A stretch of 64,000 nt of DNA from assembly GCA_022564295.1 (NCBI GenBank), contig JADFLR010000010.1:1-64000 (forward strand). Reading direction: 5' to 3'. Below, piece by piece: positions 52,610 to 60,645 of this stretch. Below the pieces are notes generated by a model, which was given only the letters and a program-made list of their open reading frames with translations, was not told the origin of the DNA and did no database searches. The translations under genes were made by a program, and so were the position numbers. Origin of the DNA: Bacteroidota bacterium (GTDB taxonomy: Bacteria; Bacteroidota; Ignavibacteria; Ignavibacteriales; Ignavibacteriaceae). Each line of letters begins with the position of its first letter. Positions within the stretch are counted from its first letter, which is position 1.

Positions 52610-53188
52610 ATGAAAAAATTCTTTGTACTATTTTTCGTTTTAATTAGTGTTACAACCATTTACTGTTTCAATATAGAATCTGAGCAGAATAATTCAGCAA
52701 TTTATAATCCATTTGAACCAAATCCTCAAAAAAGCAAATGGTACTATGGTGGAAATTTTGGCTTTAACTTTTGGAACGATTACTTCTATCTGGGGGTTTA
52801 TCCATTAGTTGGGTATAAAGTAACTCCAAAGTTTTCGGTCGGTGGTAAACTTGGCTATGCTTTTTACAGTATAAACAGTACAGATTTTAGTTCTCATAAT
52901 TATGGCGGTAGTCTTTTTACGAGATATCGTATAGTTCCGCAGTTTTATCTGCATGGCGAATTTGTTTATTTCAGTTACGAGAGACAAACTTTCAGTATTG
53001 TAAATCAGCAATTCGGGTCTGAAAGATTTTGGGTCCCGTTTTTGCTTCTTGGAGGCGGTTTTTCACAAATGGCAAGTCCTAATGTTTGGGTTTTTGTCGA
53101 AGTCCTTTTTGATGTAATACAAGACTCAAATTCTCCGTATGAAAATTGGGATCCCTTCGTTAGCTTTGGAGTAGGTGTAGGATTTTAA
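52610..53188 (+). CDS. Small outer-membrane beta-barrel protein
   Basis: I chose ATG 52610 because GGAGG lies just upstream; an ATG at 52556 would add an unsupported extension. The 192-residue protein has a signal peptide (about 1-18) and alternating hydrophobic strands (YGGNFGFNFWNDYFYLGVYPLVGYKV, YGGSLFTRYRIVPQFYLHGEFVYFSYE) ending in FVSFGVGVGF, a typical barrel finish. It fits the OmpX/porin-like small barrels of Bacteroidota. Role unknown; it may form a pore or a scaffold. Confidence 0.78.
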   Translation: MKKFFVLFFVLISVTTIYCFNIESEQNNSAIYNPFEPNPQKSKWYYGGNFGFNFWNDYFYLGVYPLVGYKVTPKFSVGGKLGYAFYSINSTDFSSHNYGGSLFTRYRIVPQFYLHGEFVYFSYERQTFSIVNQQFGSERFWVPFLLLGGGFSQMASPNVWVFVEVLFDVIQDSNSPYENWDPFVSFGVGVGF

Positions 53189-53282
53189 CAAACATATCAA
53201 TAAACTATTGCTTTAGAATTTTATTTTCACAGTAGAAGTATAAATTTTATATTGATATAAAAAAGTAGGATAAATGATTATG

Positions 53283-53357
53283 TCGGGGTGGGGAGATTCG
53301 AACTCCCGACCTCTTCGTCCCGAACGAAGCGCGCTAACCGGGCTGCGCTACACCCCG
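53283..53357 (-). tRNA. tRNA-Pro (CGG)
   Basis: Read on the minus strand, the acceptor CGGGGTG pairs with CACCCCG, the D arm is GCGC/GCGC, the anticodon stem CTTCG/CGAAG encloses loop TTCGGGA with anticodon CGG, and the T arm GGGAG/CTCCC encloses TTCGAAT. All stems are intact. CCA is not encoded. It lies in the gap between the barrel protein and the first OmpA-type gene. Confidence 0.95.
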
Positions 53358-53545
53358 TATATGAATCTTACAATTTATGAAAATTTTACAGGGAAAATTG
53401 ATACTTTTATCAGTGAAAATCAAATTTACATCATTTTATCCGGCATAATTTTAGTGTATAATATTAATACGATTAAAAATTTAACTTTTTTCATTTTATT
53501 TGATTTTGTTGTTTTTATGTAAATTTTGTAATATCTTTAATAAGC

Positions 53546-53571
53546 TTGTTTAACTAATATTGGTTAAACAA
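53546..53571. promoter_or_regulatory. Perfect 9-bp inverted repeat upstream of the OmpA-type gene
   Basis: TTGTTTAAC (53546-53554) and GTTAAACAA (53563-53571) are exact complements separated by eight bases, about 60 bp before the OmpA-family ATG. Its symmetry fits an operator, but the regulator is unknown. Confidence 0.45.
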
Positions 53572-53629
53572 CTATATAACAAGAAGATGAACAATTATCA
53601 TTTCATAACAATACAGTGAGGATTACAAT

Positions 53630-54763
53630 ATGAAGAAACTATCTACCATTATTGTGCTTACTACAACATTACTATTAATGGGTAATGTTTTCGCACAATC
53701 CAGATATGTTGCAGAAGATGCATGGGGTTTTGGTTTTGGTTTTACATATCCAAGATACATATCTATCAATAATGCCGTCGTGCAAAGCTCAAGTTTCTAT
53801 GGTGGACATCTCTCCATCCAAAGAAATTTTTCAGAGCACATTGGTATTAGACTAAAAGCCGCCTACAACCATGTTGAAGCTACCTATCAGGTTGCCCCAA
53901 AGGTGGGTGAGTTTGTTACCAATGATATGATAACCGGTGATGTAGATCTTCTATACTACTTTGTACCATGTGAACCATGGTCACCTTATTTGGTTATTGG
54001 TAGTGGTGTTAATTATCACGAACCTGAAAATGCCTTAAGCCCTTTAATTGCAGACGAAGGAACTAATCTTGTTGCACAACTTAACGTGGGTGCTGGAATG
54101 GAAATTACAATTGGATACGATTGGAGAGTTAAACTCGAGGTTGTTTATCACTCAATGTGGAATAGTAAAATTGATGGGAACTTTGGGTCCAGTAACGGAT
54201 TATTTGGCGGAACAGCAAACGACACCTGGGTTAATGCTGATGTTGGTATTCTCTATTACTTCAGCAAAGGTGAACCATCAAAAATTTGTCAGCTATACAC
54301 TGGTATAGCAGAAGTTGATTATGATAAAATTGAAGATATCGTAAGAAGATATCAAACAGATCCAACAGAAATAGATTACAACAGAATTGAAGACATAGTC
54401 AAAAGATATTCTCAAAGACCTGTAAAGGATAAATGGACACTTGTTGGTGTTAATTTTGATTTTAACAAAGCTACACTCAGACCTGAAGCTTTCCCGATCT
54501 TGAGCAATGCAGCCGAAATACTGTTAACTTATACAGATGTAAGTGTTGATATCGTTGGTCATACAGATCAGGTCGGTTCTGATAGATACAACGATAAAAT
54601 TTCACTTCAGAGAGCTGAATCTGTTAAGAAATATCTTATTGCCAAAGGAGTTGATGCAAACAGGTTAAATACTGTTGGTAAAGGCAAGAGAGAGTTACTC
54701 TTTAATGAAAACGATCCAACAAGCAGATTTTATAACAGAAGGATTGAGTTTAGAGTTAAATAA
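53630..54763 (+). CDS. OmpA-family outer-membrane protein 1
   Basis: OmpA proteins anchor the outer membrane to peptidoglycan. The 377-residue protein has a signal peptide (GNVFAQ), an N-terminal barrel (about 25-215), a linker with a repeated unit (DYDKIEDIVRRY, DYNRIEDIVKRY) and a C-terminal peptidoglycan-binding domain (VNFDFNKATL, GHTDQVGS with its conserved aspartate, and LQRAESVKKYL with its conserved arginine). It is highly similar to the next gene, and the C-terminal 150 residues are almost the same. It was probably duplicated. Confidence 0.93.
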   Translation: MKKLSTIIVLTTTLLLMGNVFAQSRYVAEDAWGFGFGFTYPRYISINNAVVQSSSFYGGHLSIQRNFSEHIGIRLKAAYNHVEATYQVAPKVGEFVTNDMITGDVDLLYYFVPCEPWSPYLVIGSGVNYHEPENALSPLIADEGTNLVAQLNVGAGMEITIGYDWRVKLEVVYHSMWNSKIDGNFGSSNGLFGGTANDTWVNADVGILYYFSKGEPSKICQLYTGIAEVDYDKIEDIVRRYQTDPTEIDYNRIEDIVKRYSQRPVKDKWTLVGVNFDFNKATLRPEAFPILSNAAEILLTYTDVSVDIVGHTDQVGSDRYNDKISLQRAESVKKYLIAKGVDANRLNTVGKGKRELLFNENDPTSRFYNRRIEFRVK

Positions 54764-54789
54764 AATATTTAATAAATTGAATAATCAAC

Positions 54790-54820
54790 GAGGACCCCTG
54801 AAATATGGGATCCTCAATAA
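54790..54820 (+). terminator. Weak hairpin after the first OmpA-type gene
   Basis: GAGGA...TCCTC (54790-54794 and 54811-54815) with inner CCC/GGG forms a short stem with a bulge. It is followed by AATAAAAA rather than a clean T run, so it is a weak terminator. Confidence 0.4.
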
Positions 54821-54881
54821 AAATATGATGGATCATTATGTACTTTTTATTTTATATTGATCATTGCATAAAGGCAGGTCT

Positions 54882-56012
54882 ATGAAAAAATTATTTACAA
54901 TATTAACTGTTTTCTCAGCACTCATTTTGATGACTAATACATTTGCCCAATCAAGGTATCTTGCCACAGATTCCTGGGCATTCGGGTTTGGGTTCACTTA
55001 TCCGAGATACATTTCAATAAACGATGCTGTTGTACAAAGCTCAGATTTCTATGGCGGACATCTTACAATTCAAAAAAATGTTTCAGAACATGTTGGAGTT
55101 AGATTTAGAACCTCTTACAACCATGTGGTGGCTACTTATCAGGTTGCCCCAAAGAGGGGAGAGGATGTTAGTAATAATATGATTACTGCTGAGTTTGGTT
55201 TTTTATTCTACTTCGCTCCTTGTGAACCTTGGTCTCCATATGTATTAGCCGGTTCTGGTATAAATTACTATAAACCGGAAAATACGTTAGCTACCTATTT
55301 GGATAATGAGTATACTTTAGACGGACAATTCATCGTAGGTGCAGGTTCTGAAATTAGGGTTGGAGAAAATTGGCGGGTAAAACTTGAAGTTGATTATAAT
55401 ATGGTTTGGAGCAGTAATATTGATGGTAATCCCGGCCCGAGCAATGGGCTAATTGGTGGAACTGCAAACGATACGTGGGTTAATGCTGATGTTGGATTAA
55501 TTTATTATTTCAGCAAAGGCGAACCTTCAAAAATATGTCAGCTTTATACCGGTATTGCAGAAGTTGATTATAATCAAGTTGAAGATATTGTTAGAAGATA
55601 TCAAACAGAACCAACCGAAATTGATTACAACAGAATTGAAGATATAGTCAAAAGATATTCACAAAGACCTGTTGAGGACAATTGGACACTTCTTGGTGTT
55701 AATTTTGATTTCAATAAAGCTACACTAAGACCGGAAGCTTATCCAATACTCGACAATGCTGCCGAAATTCTTTTAACTTATCCTCAGGTAAATGCAGATA
55801 TTATTGGTCATACAGATCAAGTAGGATCTGATAAAATCAACGATAAACTTTCACTCCAGAGAGCTGAATCTGTTAAGAAATATCTTATTGCCAAAGGAAT
55901 TGATGCAAGCAGGTTAACTACTGTTGGTAAAGGTACGAGAGAACTGCTCTTTAAGGAAAACGATCCTACAAGCAGATTCTATAACAGAAGAATTGAGTTT
56001 AGAGTTAAATAA
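54882..56012 (+). CDS. OmpA-family outer-membrane protein 2 (tandem paralogue)
   Basis: The 376-residue protein is the tandem copy of the previous gene. I chose ATG 54882; AAAGGCAGG precedes it, and the TTG at 54864 is in frame but weaker. The signal peptide (TNTFAQ), the barrel, the repeated linker (DYNQVEDIVRRY, DYNRIEDIVKRY) and the OmpA C-terminal domain are all present. It differs mainly in the barrel loops. The gene ends in a clean terminator. Confidence 0.93.
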   Translation: MKKLFTILTVFSALILMTNTFAQSRYLATDSWAFGFGFTYPRYISINDAVVQSSDFYGGHLTIQKNVSEHVGVRFRTSYNHVVATYQVAPKRGEDVSNNMITAEFGFLFYFAPCEPWSPYVLAGSGINYYKPENTLATYLDNEYTLDGQFIVGAGSEIRVGENWRVKLEVDYNMVWSSNIDGNPGPSNGLIGGTANDTWVNADVGLIYYFSKGEPSKICQLYTGIAEVDYNQVEDIVRRYQTEPTEIDYNRIEDIVKRYSQRPVEDNWTLLGVNFDFNKATLRPEAYPILDNAAEILLTYPQVNADIIGHTDQVGSDKINDKLSLQRAESVKKYLIAKGIDASRLTTVGKGTRELLFKENDPTSRFYNRRIEFRVK

Positions 56013-56040
56013 AATATTAGTAAAGATTACTTAATCAATT

Positions 56041-56070
56041 GGGATCTCTTATAAATGGGATCCCTTTTTT
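56041..56070 (+). terminator. Rho-independent terminator
   Basis: GGGATC (56041-56046) pairs with GATCCC (56059-56064), followed by six T, 29 nt after the second OmpA gene. Confidence 0.75.
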
Positions 56071-56144
56071 ATTTTAAATTGCATTGTCTTTAAATTTTTC
56101 AATTTTTTTTTACGAATCTTCTTTACTTTATTAAAATTTTATTT

Positions 56145-56152
56145 TATGTTTG
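56145..56152 (+). promoter_or_regulatory. Bacteroidota-type promoter element TAnnTTTG
   Basis: TATGTTTG (56145-56152) is an exact match to the TAnnTTTG -7 element described for Bacteroidota. TTTA at 56122-56125 is near the expected -33 position. Transcription would then start near 56159, just upstream of the PyrR leader. Confidence 0.5.
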
Positions 56153-56169
56153 AGGCATATTAATTAACC

Positions 56170-56260
56170 TTTTAATCTATCCCGAGAGGTGGAAAAGGAT
56201 GAAAATAAAATCAACGAAGAAAAAGGATACCTCCAAGGAATTTTTCCAAGGGGGATTTTT
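56170..56260 (+). promoter_or_regulatory. PyrR-type attenuator leader of the pyr operon
   Basis: The leader holds ATCCCGAGAGGTGG (about 56179-56192), matching the conserved UCC-n-GnGAGG core of the PyrR-binding RNA hairpin. Further down, CCTCC...GGGGG with a nested AAGGAA/TTCC (about 56230-56254) forms a hairpin followed by TTTTTT (56255-56260). The 3' arm AGGGGG is also the only ribosome-binding-like sequence before pyrR. Pyrimidine-bound PyrR would favour the terminator, giving feedback control of pyrR-pyrB-pyrC. Confidence 0.65.
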
Positions 56261-56265
56261 TATGT

Positions 56266-56811
56266 ATGAAGGAATCATTTAAGATAATTGATAAACAAGG
56301 ATTAGACAGAATTTTAACGCGAATTGCTCACGAAATTCTTGAAAAAAATAAAGGTTCACAGAATCTTGTATTGATTGGAATGCGAACAAGAGGTGAATTC
56401 CTTGCAAAGAGAATACACGAAAAGATAAAATTAATAGATGATGTTGATCTTCCGCTGGGAGTGCTTGATGTAACTCTATACCGTGACGACTTTAGAACAA
56501 GAATGAAGCAGCCTGAAGTTTCGGTTTCCGATATTACTTTTGATATTAATGAAAAAGATGTGATACTCATTGATGATGTTTTATATACCGGTCGGACTGT
56601 GAGATCTGCATTAAATGCATTAATGGATTTTGGGAGACCATCATCTATACAATTATCTATTCTTGTCGATCGTGGTCATCGTGAATTACCTATTCGTGCC
56701 GATTATGTTGGTAAGAATATTCCCACTTCTCAAAACCAGGAAGTTAAAGTGAAGATGCAAGAAATTGATGGAGAGGATGCCATCTATAACATAGACATTA
56801 ATAATAAATAA
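56266..56811 (+). CDS. pyrR: Bifunctional pyr operon regulator / uracil phosphoribosyltransferase PyrR
   Basis: PyrR binds UMP and the pyr leader RNA to control attenuation and can also convert uracil to UMP. The 181-residue length is typical. The PRPP loop VILIDDVLYTGRTVRSAL (about 99-116) and the segment LYRDDF are visible, along with LVDRGHRELPIRADYVGKNIPTS. ATG 56266 is favoured over ATG 56262, which stops after six codons. It lies 10 bp before pyrB, in the same operon. Confidence 0.95.
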   Translation: MKESFKIIDKQGLDRILTRIAHEILEKNKGSQNLVLIGMRTRGEFLAKRIHEKIKLIDDVDLPLGVLDVTLYRDDFRTRMKQPEVSVSDITFDINEKDVILIDDVLYTGRTVRSALNALMDFGRPSSIQLSILVDRGHRELPIRADYVGKNIPTSQNQEVKVKMQEIDGEDAIYNIDINNK

Positions 56812-56821
56812 TATATTAAAA

Positions 56822-57742
56822 ATGCCATTATCCAGCAGACATTTACTCGGATTGCAAGGTGTACCGAAAGAAGATATTCAATTGATACTTGATACGGCAA
56901 ATACATTTAAAGAAGTACTAGCCAGACCAATAAAGAAAGTGCCAACTCTGCAAGGCAAAACAATTGTTAATCTGTTTTACGAAAGTTCTACCCGTACAAG
57001 AATTTCATTTGAACTTGCAGAAAAAAGATTATCGGCAGACACGGTTAACTTTTCTCTATCAACAAGCAGCGTTAAAAAGGGTGAGAGTTTAAAAGATACA
57101 GTAAAAAATATTGAAGCTATGAAAATTGATATGATTATCATAAGGCATTCTGCTGCTGGCACACCATTTTACTTAACGAAAATTTGCGATGCTAACATCA
57201 TCAATGCCGGAGACGGAACCCATGAACATCCGACACAAGCATTGTTGGATATGTATTCTATACGCGAAAAGCTTGGTAAAATTGAGGGCTTAAAAGTTTG
57301 CATTGTTGGTGATATTTTGCATAGCCGTGTTGCACTCTCAAATATATTCGGGTTGGAAACGATGGGAGTAAAAGTTTCTGTTTGTGGTCCTTCTACAATG
57401 ATTCCAAGGCAGATTGAAGAATTAGGTGTTGATGTAATATATAATATTGATGAAGCTATTCAGGAAAATGATATATTGAATGTACTGCGTATTCAGCTTG
57501 AGCGTAATGCGGGTGAGAATTTTCCATCTTTACGAGAGTATGCAAAATACTTTGGAATTACTAAGGAGAGATTGGAAAAAAGCGGTAAAGAAATTCTTAT
57601 TCTTCATCCAGGTCCTATAAATCGCGGAGTAGAAATTTCATCCGAAGTTGCTGATGGTTCTAATCAAATAATATTGGATCAGGTTACAAACGGTGTTGCC
57701 ATTAGAATGGCGGTTCTTTACTTACTGGGGACTCTTAATTAA
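56822..57742 (+). CDS. pyrB: Aspartate carbamoyltransferase catalytic subunit
   Basis: The enzyme joins carbamoyl phosphate to aspartate, the first committed step of pyrimidine synthesis. The 306-residue protein has the carbamoyl-phosphate loop ESSTRTRISFELAEKRL, KKGESLKDT, HPTQALLDMYSIRE and the C-terminal HPGPINRGVEI. Both active-site regions are intact. No pyrI regulatory subunit is beside it, so it probably works as the free trimer. It is the second gene of the pyr operon. Confidence 0.95.
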   Translation: MPLSSRHLLGLQGVPKEDIQLILDTANTFKEVLARPIKKVPTLQGKTIVNLFYESSTRTRISFELAEKRLSADTVNFSLSTSSVKKGESLKDTVKNIEAMKIDMIIIRHSAAGTPFYLTKICDANIINAGDGTHEHPTQALLDMYSIREKLGKIEGLKVCIVGDILHSRVALSNIFGLETMGVKVSVCGPSTMIPRQIEELGVDVIYNIDEAIQENDILNVLRIQLERNAGENFPSLREYAKYFGITKERLEKSGKEILILHPGPINRGVEISSEVADGSNQIILDQVTNGVAIRMAVLYLLGTLN

Positions 57743-57751
57743 GATTAATAA

Positions 57752-59044
57752 ATGAAAATAATTCTAAATGATATCAACCTCTTTCATCCGGAACAAAAGT
57801 TAAATAAGAAAAATACAACTGTTTTATTAGAAGATGGAGTAATTTCCAAAATTGGTAATCTTAAACCGAGCGATTTTGAAGAATCCGAGGTTTTTGAATT
57901 TGCGGGAAAGTATGTTGTTCCGGGATTTTTCGATATGCACGTTCACCTCCGTGAGCCGGGAAGAGAAGATGAGGAAACCGTTGTTACTGGCTGCAATGCT
58001 GCTGCCAATGGCGGCTTTACAGGTGTTGCTTGTATGCCAAACACACAACCGGCAATTGACTCTGCCGAAACAATATACTTAATCAAAGGACATGCGAAAA
58101 CTCATCTTGTTGATGTTTATCCAATTGCTGCGGCAACTGTTGGAAGAGAAGGAGAAGTGCTTTCACCAATGGCTGAATTATTTGAAGCTGGTGCCGTTGG
58201 TTTTTCTGATGATGGTGTCGCAATCAAATCTGCATCGATATTGCGAATGGTTTTGGAATACTCACAAATGTACGATTTGCCTATCATCGAACATTGCGAA
58301 GATCAAACTCTTGCAGGCGGTGCTATGAATGAAGGATTAAATTCCACGTTATTAGGTTTGCCTGCAATTCCTTCAGTTGCAGAAGATTTAATTGTGAGCA
58401 GAGATATACAAATGGCAGAATATACAGGTGGAAAGGTACACATCGCTCATATCAGCACGAAGAATGCTGTGCAGTTGGTTAGAGAAGCAAAAGCAAAAGG
58501 TTTTAAAGTAACCGCCGAGGTAACACCTCATCATTTTAGTTTAATTGATGATACGGTTAAAACTTATGATACAAATTTTAAAATGAATCCTCCCTTGAGA
58601 ACTCAGGACGATGTTGATGCGATAATAGAAGGATTAAAAGATGGAACTTTGGATTGTATTGCAAGCGATCACGCACCTCATTCAATTGAAGAAAAAGAAG
58701 AAGAATTTCAATATGCTCCAAACGGTATCTTAGGATTAGAAACAGAAATCGGATTAACTTTTTCTGAATTATTTCATAAAAAAATTCTTGAACTAAAAGA
58801 TATTGTTGAAAAACTATCCATTAATCCCCGGAGGATTTTAAATATTCCTGTCCCTAAATTTAATATTGGTCAGGAAGCAAACTTTACTATATTAGATACT
58901 GATGTTGTTTGGACTGTAGATGTAAACAAGTTTAAAAGTAAATCTAAAAATTCACCATTCGATAAAAAGTTGCTTACTGGAAGAGCAATAGCTGTGATAA
59001 ATAATCGGAAGATGTTTTACAATGATGAGTTTATAACTCTTTAA
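57752..59044 (+). CDS. pyrC: Dihydroorotase (class I)
   Basis: The enzyme closes carbamoyl aspartate to dihydroorotate. The 430-residue metal-dependent amidohydrolase has the zinc motif H63-V-H65 (DMHVHLREPG), conserved IEHCED and VHIAHIST, and the ASDHAPHS aspartate. Length and sequence indicate class I (Bacillus type). It follows pyrB by nine bases. There is no obvious terminator downstream. Confidence 0.95.
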   Translation: MKIILNDINLFHPEQKLNKKNTTVLLEDGVISKIGNLKPSDFEESEVFEFAGKYVVPGFFDMHVHLREPGREDEETVVTGCNAAANGGFTGVACMPNTQPAIDSAETIYLIKGHAKTHLVDVYPIAAATVGREGEVLSPMAELFEAGAVGFSDDGVAIKSASILRMVLEYSQMYDLPIIEHCEDQTLAGGAMNEGLNSTLLGLPAIPSVAEDLIVSRDIQMAEYTGGKVHIAHISTKNAVQLVREAKAKGFKVTAEVTPHHFSLIDDTVKTYDTNFKMNPPLRTQDDVDAIIEGLKDGTLDCIASDHAPHSIEEKEEEFQYAPNGILGLETEIGLTFSELFHKKILELKDIVEKLSINPRRILNIPVPKFNIGQEANFTILDTDVVWTVDVNKFKSKSKNSPFDKKLLTGRAIAVINNRKMFYNDEFITL

Positions 59045-59231
59045 GAATTATTAACGCCTAACAGCTTATTATCCTTTTTCTTCCATCTGAATAATTAAAC
59101 ATTTCCACTGTATATTTTAATATACGGTTAATTAAAAAAATCTTTGAATATGGCTTAATTTCAAAGAATATCTATGGCACTCTGTTTGGGTTCTTCGTCT
59201 AAAAGAATAAAGACAAATAAAAGGTGCTAAG

Positions 59232-60041
59232 ATGAAACTAAAATTATTTACAATCGCTTTTGCAACATTGTTATTCGCACAAGCTTGTGATGTTCACGAT
59301 CCCTACAAAGAAGTTGATTATACTCCGCCAGCAATTCCAAAAAACGTTGTGGTAATGAATGGCGACAACAGGGTTGATCTGTTTTGGGATAACAATAGAG
59401 ATTCTGACCTTGCCGGGTATAATGTTTATGTTAGTGATAGTTATGACGGAAGATATGAACTCATCGGTTCTTCTGATTATAACAGTTTTGCAGATTACTA
59501 TGCCGAAAATGGTGTAACTTATTATTATGCAGTTACTTCTTATGATTATAACAGCAACGAAAGTGAACTGAGCCATGATGTAATCTATGCAACTCCTCGC
59601 CCGGAAGGATTTAATCAATCTGTATTTGATTACAGAAGGTTTCCAAATAATTCGGGCTATTCATTTTCTAAGTATTCAGTATTCCGCTATGATGATTTGA
59701 GCACTGATTTTTTCTTTGAGATCTATGAAGATGAATTTTACCTGGATGTTTGGGATGATACGGATATTCAAGACATGGGACCAACGAATGATATTTATGA
59801 TATAGAATTTGCACCTATTTCAGGATGGTCACCAACAAAGGATGTTAAAGCTATTATAGGACATACTTATGTAATCTGGACCTGGGATAATCATTTTGCC
59901 AAAGTAAGAATTTTCTCAATGACTGGTGAAAGAATTGTTTTTGATTGGGCGTATCAATTAGTTGAAGGCGAACCACAATTAAAGGGATTAAGAAATGGTG
60001 AGACAAGAACATCTTTGAAAAGAATAAATATCAGACCGTAA
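59232..60041 (+). CDS. Lipoprotein with fibronectin type III domain
   Basis: The 269-residue protein has a lipoprotein signal (FAQACDVHD, cysteine near residue 19) and one FnIII-like domain (about 34-125: PKNVVVMNGDNRVDLFWDNN, LAGYNVYVSDS, TYYYAVTSYDYNSNES). The C-terminal half is Trp/Asp-rich with no match I recognise. It is probably exposed on the cell surface or in the periplasm. Function unknown. Confidence 0.82.
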   Translation: MKLKLFTIAFATLLFAQACDVHDPYKEVDYTPPAIPKNVVVMNGDNRVDLFWDNNRDSDLAGYNVYVSDSYDGRYELIGSSDYNSFADYYAENGVTYYYAVTSYDYNSNESELSHDVIYATPRPEGFNQSVFDYRRFPNNSGYSFSKYSVFRYDDLSTDFFFEIYEDEFYLDVWDDTDIQDMGPTNDIYDIEFAPISGWSPTKDVKAIIGHTYVIWTWDNHFAKVRIFSMTGERIVFDWAYQLVEGEPQLKGLRNGETRTSLKRINIRP

Positions 60042-60052
60042 AATATAATGGA

Positions 60053-60137
60053 AAGTGCGATTCGTGACAAACTTAATAACTAATTTTAACGGACGATATA
60101 ATTAACCAATACATTTGGAAATGAATCGCACTTTTTG
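60053..60137 (+). terminator. Long-loop inverted repeat with T run
   Basis: AAAGTGCGATTC (60053-60064) and GAATCGCACTTT (60124-60135) are perfect 12-base complements, with a 59-base AT-rich loop, ending in TTTTT. It may act as a terminator for the FnIII lipoprotein gene or be a small mobile repeat. Confidence 0.55.
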
Positions 60138-60198
60138 AACAATTTAGATTTGACTTATTTGTAGATTTCCGAGAAATATTTATTTAATTTTAGACACA

Positions 60199-60642
60199 AT
60201 GAAGAAAATAATAATTTTAATATTTATACTTATTTGGGGGCAGCAAATCTTCGCACAAAAATATCCCATCAAGAGTGAGTTAAGATCCAGCTCACAAAAT
60301 ACAATGGCTTACGAAACTCTGGAAGAAATCGAAATGGGAATTTCTAAAACAAAACTATCCGCTATTTCTCCGCATTTATCTTCACATATCTATCTAAGTT
60401 TTCTTAACGGAGTCTCCGGTTATTATAGTTCTAACCAGGCATACTATGTATTGGAAAATTTCTTTAAGGAATATAAGGTCACTTCATTTAAGTTTGATAG
60501 TTTTAACTTCAATACCGTTACACCTTTTGCTAAAGGTACTTATAATTATGAGCACAAAGGCAATCGTTCCGAAGCAAAGGTTTATCTTACCGTGAAGCTG
60601 ACTGGCAAATCATGGAAAGTAACTCAAATATCAATTAATTGA
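60199..60642 (+). CDS. DUF4783 secreted protein
   Basis: The 147-residue protein has a signal peptide (about 1-19, ending QQIFAQ) and the pattern typical of DUF4783: a helix with an amphipathic IEMGISKTKLSAISPHLSSHIYLSF, a YSSNQAYYVLENFFKEYKV segment, and C-terminal strands EAKVYLTVKLTGKSWKVTQISIN. It has an NTF2-like size. Function unknown in the family. The large sensor kinase starts three bases after its stop, so they are probably co-transcribed. Confidence 0.82.
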   Translation: MKKIIILIFILIWGQQIFAQKYPIKSELRSSSQNTMAYETLEEIEMGISKTKLSAISPHLSSHIYLSFLNGVSGYYSSNQAYYVLENFFKEYKVTSFKFDSFNFNTVTPFAKGTYNYEHKGNRSEAKVYLTVKLTGKSWKVTQISIN

Positions 60643-60645
60643 TCG

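Noticed and set aside
53274-53522. 82-residue ORF on the plus strand beginning MIMSGWGDSNSRPLRP
   Set aside because: It runs across the tRNA-Pro gene; this peptide is the well-known translation artefact of tRNA antisense sequence.
56262-56283. ATG 56262 as the pyrR start
   Set aside because: That frame stops after six codons; ATG 56266 opens the full PyrR protein.
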